A stretch of DNA of 64,000 bases. Origin: Thiobacillus sp. Its GTDB lineage: Bacteria; Pseudomonadota; Gammaproteobacteria; Burkholderiales; Thiobacillaceae. The notes beneath the pieces were generated by a model. It had not been told where the DNA came from and ran no database searches. It worked only from the letters and a program-made list of their open reading frames with translations. Each line of letters begins with the position of its first letter. The stretch's first letter is position 1. The stretch is taken from assembly GCF_018780105.1 (NCBI RefSeq), contig NZ_JADMKC010000018.1:40616-104615 (forward strand). The letters are read 5' to 3'. The position numbers and the translations under genes were made by a program. This document shows, in pieces, positions 61,202-64,000 of this stretch.

Positions 61202-62524
61202 TTACTGCCGCCCGATCGGCAGGTAGTCGAAGCCCATGTCGCGCATGGCTTGCGGCTCGTAGAGGTTGCGTCCGTCGAAAACCAGCGGGCTCGTGAGCAG
61301 CGACTTCATGGTATCGAAGTTGGGGCTGCGGAATACTTTCCATTCGGTGACGATCAGCAGCGCATCGGCGCCCTTCAGCGCATCCATCGGACTGTCGACC
61401 AGCAGCAGGTCTGCGCGTTCGCCGTAGATGCGGCGGGTTTCCTCCATCGCCGCCGGATCGTAGGCCGATACGCTCGCACCCATCGCCCACAGCGCTTCCA
61501 GCATGCTGCGGCTGGGCGCTTCGCGCATGTCGTCGGTGTTGGGCTTGAATGCAAGCCCCCACATGGCGAAACGCTTGCCCTTGAGATCGGTACCCAGACG
61601 CGCGGTCAGCTTGTTCACCAGCACCTGCTTTTGCGCTTCGTTGGCTTCTTCCACAGCGTCGAGCACGCGCAGCGTGATGCCGTTTTCCTGGCCGGTGCGG
61701 CGCAGCGCCTGCACGTCCTTGGGGAAGCACGAACCGCCGTAGCCGCAACCGGCATACAGGAAGTGATAGCCGATGCGCGGATCGGAACCGATGCCATGGC
61801 GCACCTGCTCGATGTCGGCGCCGAGCTTTTCCGCCAGCACGGCAAGTTCGTTCATGAAGGAAATGCGCGTCGCCAGCATGGCGTTGGCGGCGTACTTGGT
61901 GAGCTCGGCGCTGCGCACGTCCATCACGGTGAGACGGTCGTGATTGCGCTGGAACGGCGCGTACAACTGGCGCAGCAAGGCGGTGGCGCGCTCGCTGTCG
62001 GTGCCAATCACGATACGGTCGGGTTTCATGAAATCGTCCACCGCCGCACCCTCTTTGAGAAACTCGGGATTGGAGGCGACGTTGAACTCGAGCGCGACGC
62101 CGCGCTTGCCCAACTCTTCCTGCAGGGCGGCCCTCACCTTGTCGGCGGTGCCGACCGGTACGGTGGATTTGTCGACGACCAGTTTGTAGCCCTGCATGTG
62201 GCGGCCGATGTTGCGAGCCGCGGCGACGACGTATTGCAGGTCGGCCGAGCCGTCTTCGTCCGGCGGCGTGCCCACTGCGATGAACTGGATTTCACCGTAG
62301 GCCACCGACTCTTCGATATCGGTGGTGAAGGACAGGCGGCCTGCCGCGACGTTGCGGCGCACCATGTCCTGCAGCCCGGGTTCGTAAATGGGAATGCCGC
62401 CGGCTTTCAACGTGTCGATCTTTTTCGCGTCGAGATCGAGGCACAACACCTCGTTTCCGACTTCTGCCAGGCAGGTTCCGGTGACCAGACCCACATACCC
62501 GGTGCCAATGACGGTAATTTTCAC
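61202..62524 (-). CDS. ugd: UDP-glucose 6-dehydrogenase
   Basis: 440-aa NAD-dependent enzyme producing UDP-glucuronate for polysaccharides. Rossmann start [20 protein letters not shown], catalytic Cys in [14 protein letters not shown] (about residue 260) and the C-terminal [17 protein letters not shown] motif. The start is GTG 62524, which has GGGGAG 6 bases upstream and overlaps the pyrF stop. Confidence 0.95.
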   Translation of the reverse strand: MKITVIGTGYVGLVTGTCLAEVGNEVLCLDLDAKKIDTLKAGGIPIYEPGLQDMVRRNVAAGRLSFTTDIEESVAYGEIQFIAVGTPPDEDGSADLQYVVAAARNIGRHMQGYKLVVDKSTVPVGTADKVRAALQEELGKRGVALEFNVASNPEFLKEGAAVDDFMKPDRIVIGTDSERATALLRQLYAPFQRNHDRLTVMDVRSAELTKYAANAMLATRISFMNELAVLAEKLGADIEQVRHGIGSDPRIGYHFLYAGCGYGGSCFPKDVQALRRTGQENGITLRVLDAVEEANEAQKQVLVNKLTARLGTDLKGKRFAMWGLAFKPNTDDMREAPSRSMLEALWAMGASVSAYDPAAMEETRRIYGERADLLLVDSPMDALKGADALLIVTEWKVFRSPNFDTMKSLLTSPLVFDGRNLYEPQAMRDMGFDYLPIGRQ

Positions 62525-63255
62525 GCTGTCTCCCCAGACTTGTGTAACTCGAATTGTATTTGCTGCAAGGCGACCAGCGGGTCGACTGCAGCCGTAATCG
62601 GACGACCGATCACCAGATCGGTGGCGCCTGCGTTCAAGGCTTGCTGCGGCGTCATGACCCGACGCTGGTCGCCCACCTCGGCGCCGGCCGGGCGAATGCC
62701 GGGCGTCACCAGGCGGAAATGGACGCCCAGCTCGCTGCGCAGCATCGAGGCCTCCTGCGCGGAGCAGACTACGCCGTCCAGTTTGCATTGTTGTGTAAGC
62801 CGCGCCAGGCGCAACACCTGATCGGCGGGGGCTGCGGCCACGCCGACTTCGCCCAGGTCTTCGGCACTCATGCTGGTCAGCACCGTGACGGCGATCAGCA
62901 ACGGCCGCGGTCCGTCTCCGAGCGCCTCGCGGGCAGCGGTCATCATGCGCGAGCCGCCCGAGGCGTGGACGTTAAGCATCCACACGCCCAGCCCGGCCGC
63001 CGCGCGGCAGGCTGCTGCGACGGTATTGGGAATGTCGTGAAACTTGAGGTCGAGAAAAACCTCATAGCCGCGCGCAACCAGCGCTCGCACGAAGTCCGGG
63101 CCGGCGACCGTGAACAGCTCCTTGCCGACTTTGAGCCGGCACAGCGCAGGGTCGAGCCGGTCCACCAGCTTCAGCGCGGATGCCGCATCGGCAAAATCCA
63201 GCGCCACAATGATTTTTGTCGAATTCACAATCTTACCTGCTGTTGAAACTTGCAT
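62521..63255 (-). CDS. pyrF: Orotidine 5'-phosphate decarboxylase
   Basis: 244-aa enzyme forming UMP in pyrimidine synthesis. Signature [20 protein letters not shown] (catalytic Asp-x-Lys-x-x-Asp), [20 protein letters not shown] at the start and VTPGIRP near the end. The start could also be GTG a few codons downstream ([11 protein letters not shown] begins the conserved part). Overlaps ugd by 4 bases and follows lapB by 15. Confidence 0.94.
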   Translation of the reverse strand: MQVSTAGKIVNSTKIIVALDFADAASALKLVDRLDPALCRLKVGKELFTVAGPDFVRALVARGYEVFLDLKFHDIPNTVAAACRAAAGLGVWMLNVHASGGSRMMTAAREALGDGPRPLLIAVTVLTSMSAEDLGEVGVAAAPADQVLRLARLTQQCKLDGVVCSAQEASMLRSELGVHFRLVTPGIRPAGAEVGDQRRVMTPQQALNAGATDLVIGRPITAAVDPLVALQQIQFELHKSGETA

Positions 63256-63270
63256 GCTGAGTCTTGCATC

Positions 63271-64000
63271 TCAGCTTTCCCCTTCGTGCCGTTCGGGATC
63301 GAAACTGTCCCAGCGGCCGCATGCCGGGCAACGCCAGAAGAACTGCTTGGCCTTGAAACCGCAGCTGTCGCACTGGTAGCGCATCATGCGCTGGCTGTGC
63401 GCGGCCACCAGGCTTTTTTCCACCTGCAGCAATTCGCGCTCGCCCGGCTCGGCGTTCACCAGTTGCGCTTCCAGCAGGCGATCCAGCGTCCGCAGGCTGG
63501 GGTTGCGGCGCAGTTCCTCGCGTGCAAGCTGGGTTGCAGCTGCCGCACCCTCGGTTTCCGAAACCGCCAGATAGAGTGCGCTGAATACATCCTGCGAGGG
63601 TTGCCGTGCGTACAGGGCGCGCAGCCATTGCACGCCTTCCTGCAGCCGCCCCAGTTGCCGATAACTGCCCAGCACGCGCTCGACGACCAGCGCCATGTGG
63701 ACCGTGCTTTGAGTCTCCACCAGACGCCAGTCCGCAATCGCGGCTTTGTGCTGTCCGGCCGCCGCGTCGAGGTCGCCTGCCATCAGGTTGGCGCGTACCG
63801 ACTGGCGGTTCGTCGCCAGCGCCTGCTGCAGATGGGCTGCAGCGGCCTCGGGCTGGCCGCGGGCGGCGTCAAGCAAGGCCAGTTCGCAGTAAAAATGGGC
63901 AATGTCGGCGTTGAGCGGTTTGCTGGTGTCTTTCTCCAGCTCACGCGCCGCGTCGATGGCTTTTTGCCAGTCCTTTTCCTGCACGTAGATTTCCAGAAGA
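63271..64000 (-). CDS. lapB: Lipopolysaccharide assembly protein LapB, C-terminal part
   Basis: The frame is open to the end of the window, so the N-terminus lies outside; about 243 codons are visible. Tetratricopeptide-type helix pairs (IAHFYCELALLDAARGQPEA, RVLGSYRQLGRLQEGVQWLR) are followed by the rubredoxin-like zinc ribbon (YQCDSCGFKAKQFFWRCPAC-GRW) that identifies LapB/YciM. LapB controls LpxC turnover. The lapB-pyrF order is conserved in betaproteobacteria. Confidence 0.92.
   Translation of the reverse strand, partial: LLEIYVQEKDWQKAIDAARELEKDTSKPLNADIAHFYCELALLDAARGQPEAAAAHLQQALATNRQSVRANLMAGDLDAAAGQHKAAIADWRLVETQSTVHMALVVERVLGSYRQLGRLQEGVQWLRALYARQPSQDVFSALYLAVSETEGAAAATQLAREELRRNPSLRTLDRLLEAQLVNAEPGERELLQVEKSLVAAHSQRMMRYQCDSCGFKAKQFFWRCPACGRWDSFDPERHEGES

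Noticed and set aside
1-64000. tRNA or rRNA genes
   Set aside because: No cloverleaf with the GTTCGAATCC-type T-loop or rRNA core sequences was seen on either strand by eye; a tRNAscan-SE run would settle it.

Overview
The window looks like the chromosome of a GC-rich betaproteobacterium, possibly Thiobacillus or a relative in Nitrosomonadales (genus is low confidence). The reasons are the housekeeping blocks surE-pcm-nlpD-rpoS, tamA-tamB and lapB-pyrF-ugd-cysM-radA, the GC-rich codon use, and a near-canonical XerCD dif site at 11175-11202. That dif site suggests the window lies in the replication terminus region.

Layout. 1-1740: fragment of an integron-type cassette array (GNAT, YdeI/OmdA-like and GFA genes separated by attC-like sites), then a broken SRPBCC gene on the other strand. 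2497-2765: unexplained tandem repeats. 2811-11202: a complete-looking filamentous phage (inovirus) prophage inserted at dif, with no integrase of its own. Its structural genes read leftward: ssDNA-binding protein, replication protein, small ORFs, coat proteins, adhesin, Zot and secretin. A divergent repressor and paired operators lie at the right end, and a gene-poor region with a very long hairpin lies at the left end. 11233-18414: yejABEF peptide ABC transporter, with a CSD-DUF1294 gene between yejA and yejB. 18489-30220: fabI, an AI-2E family permease, an HAD nucleotidase, rpoS-nlpD-pcm-surE, tamB-tamA.

30248-32377: a second integrase-less cassette cluster (three genes on the minus strand, two clear attC sites), one gene resembling TIR/deoxyribosyltransferase-type effectors. 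32443-38745: SPFH/NfeD pair, TPM-TPM-LemA, a methyltransferase, and UDG4-rimI-tsaB. 39047-45921: prfC followed by about 5 kb that ends in a second, decayed copy of the prfC 3' end. This segment holds a membrane protein, a decayed radA 3' fragment and a stressosome-like signalling operon (GGDEF cyclase, fused HATPase-PP2C, RsbR-like STAS, small STAS).

45929-58495: a potassium locus, all on the minus strand: two small membrane peptides (one is KdpF), kdpABC, a TorF-like protein, a PtsN-type EIIA, a CorA-like transporter, kdpD and kdpE. An 18-bp direct-repeat motif resembling a KdpE box recurs at four places here, which suggests one regulon. 58907-64000: radA, cysM, ugd, pyrF and the 3' part of lapB. 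Gene starts were moved where a ribosome binding site or an ATGA overlap supports it.
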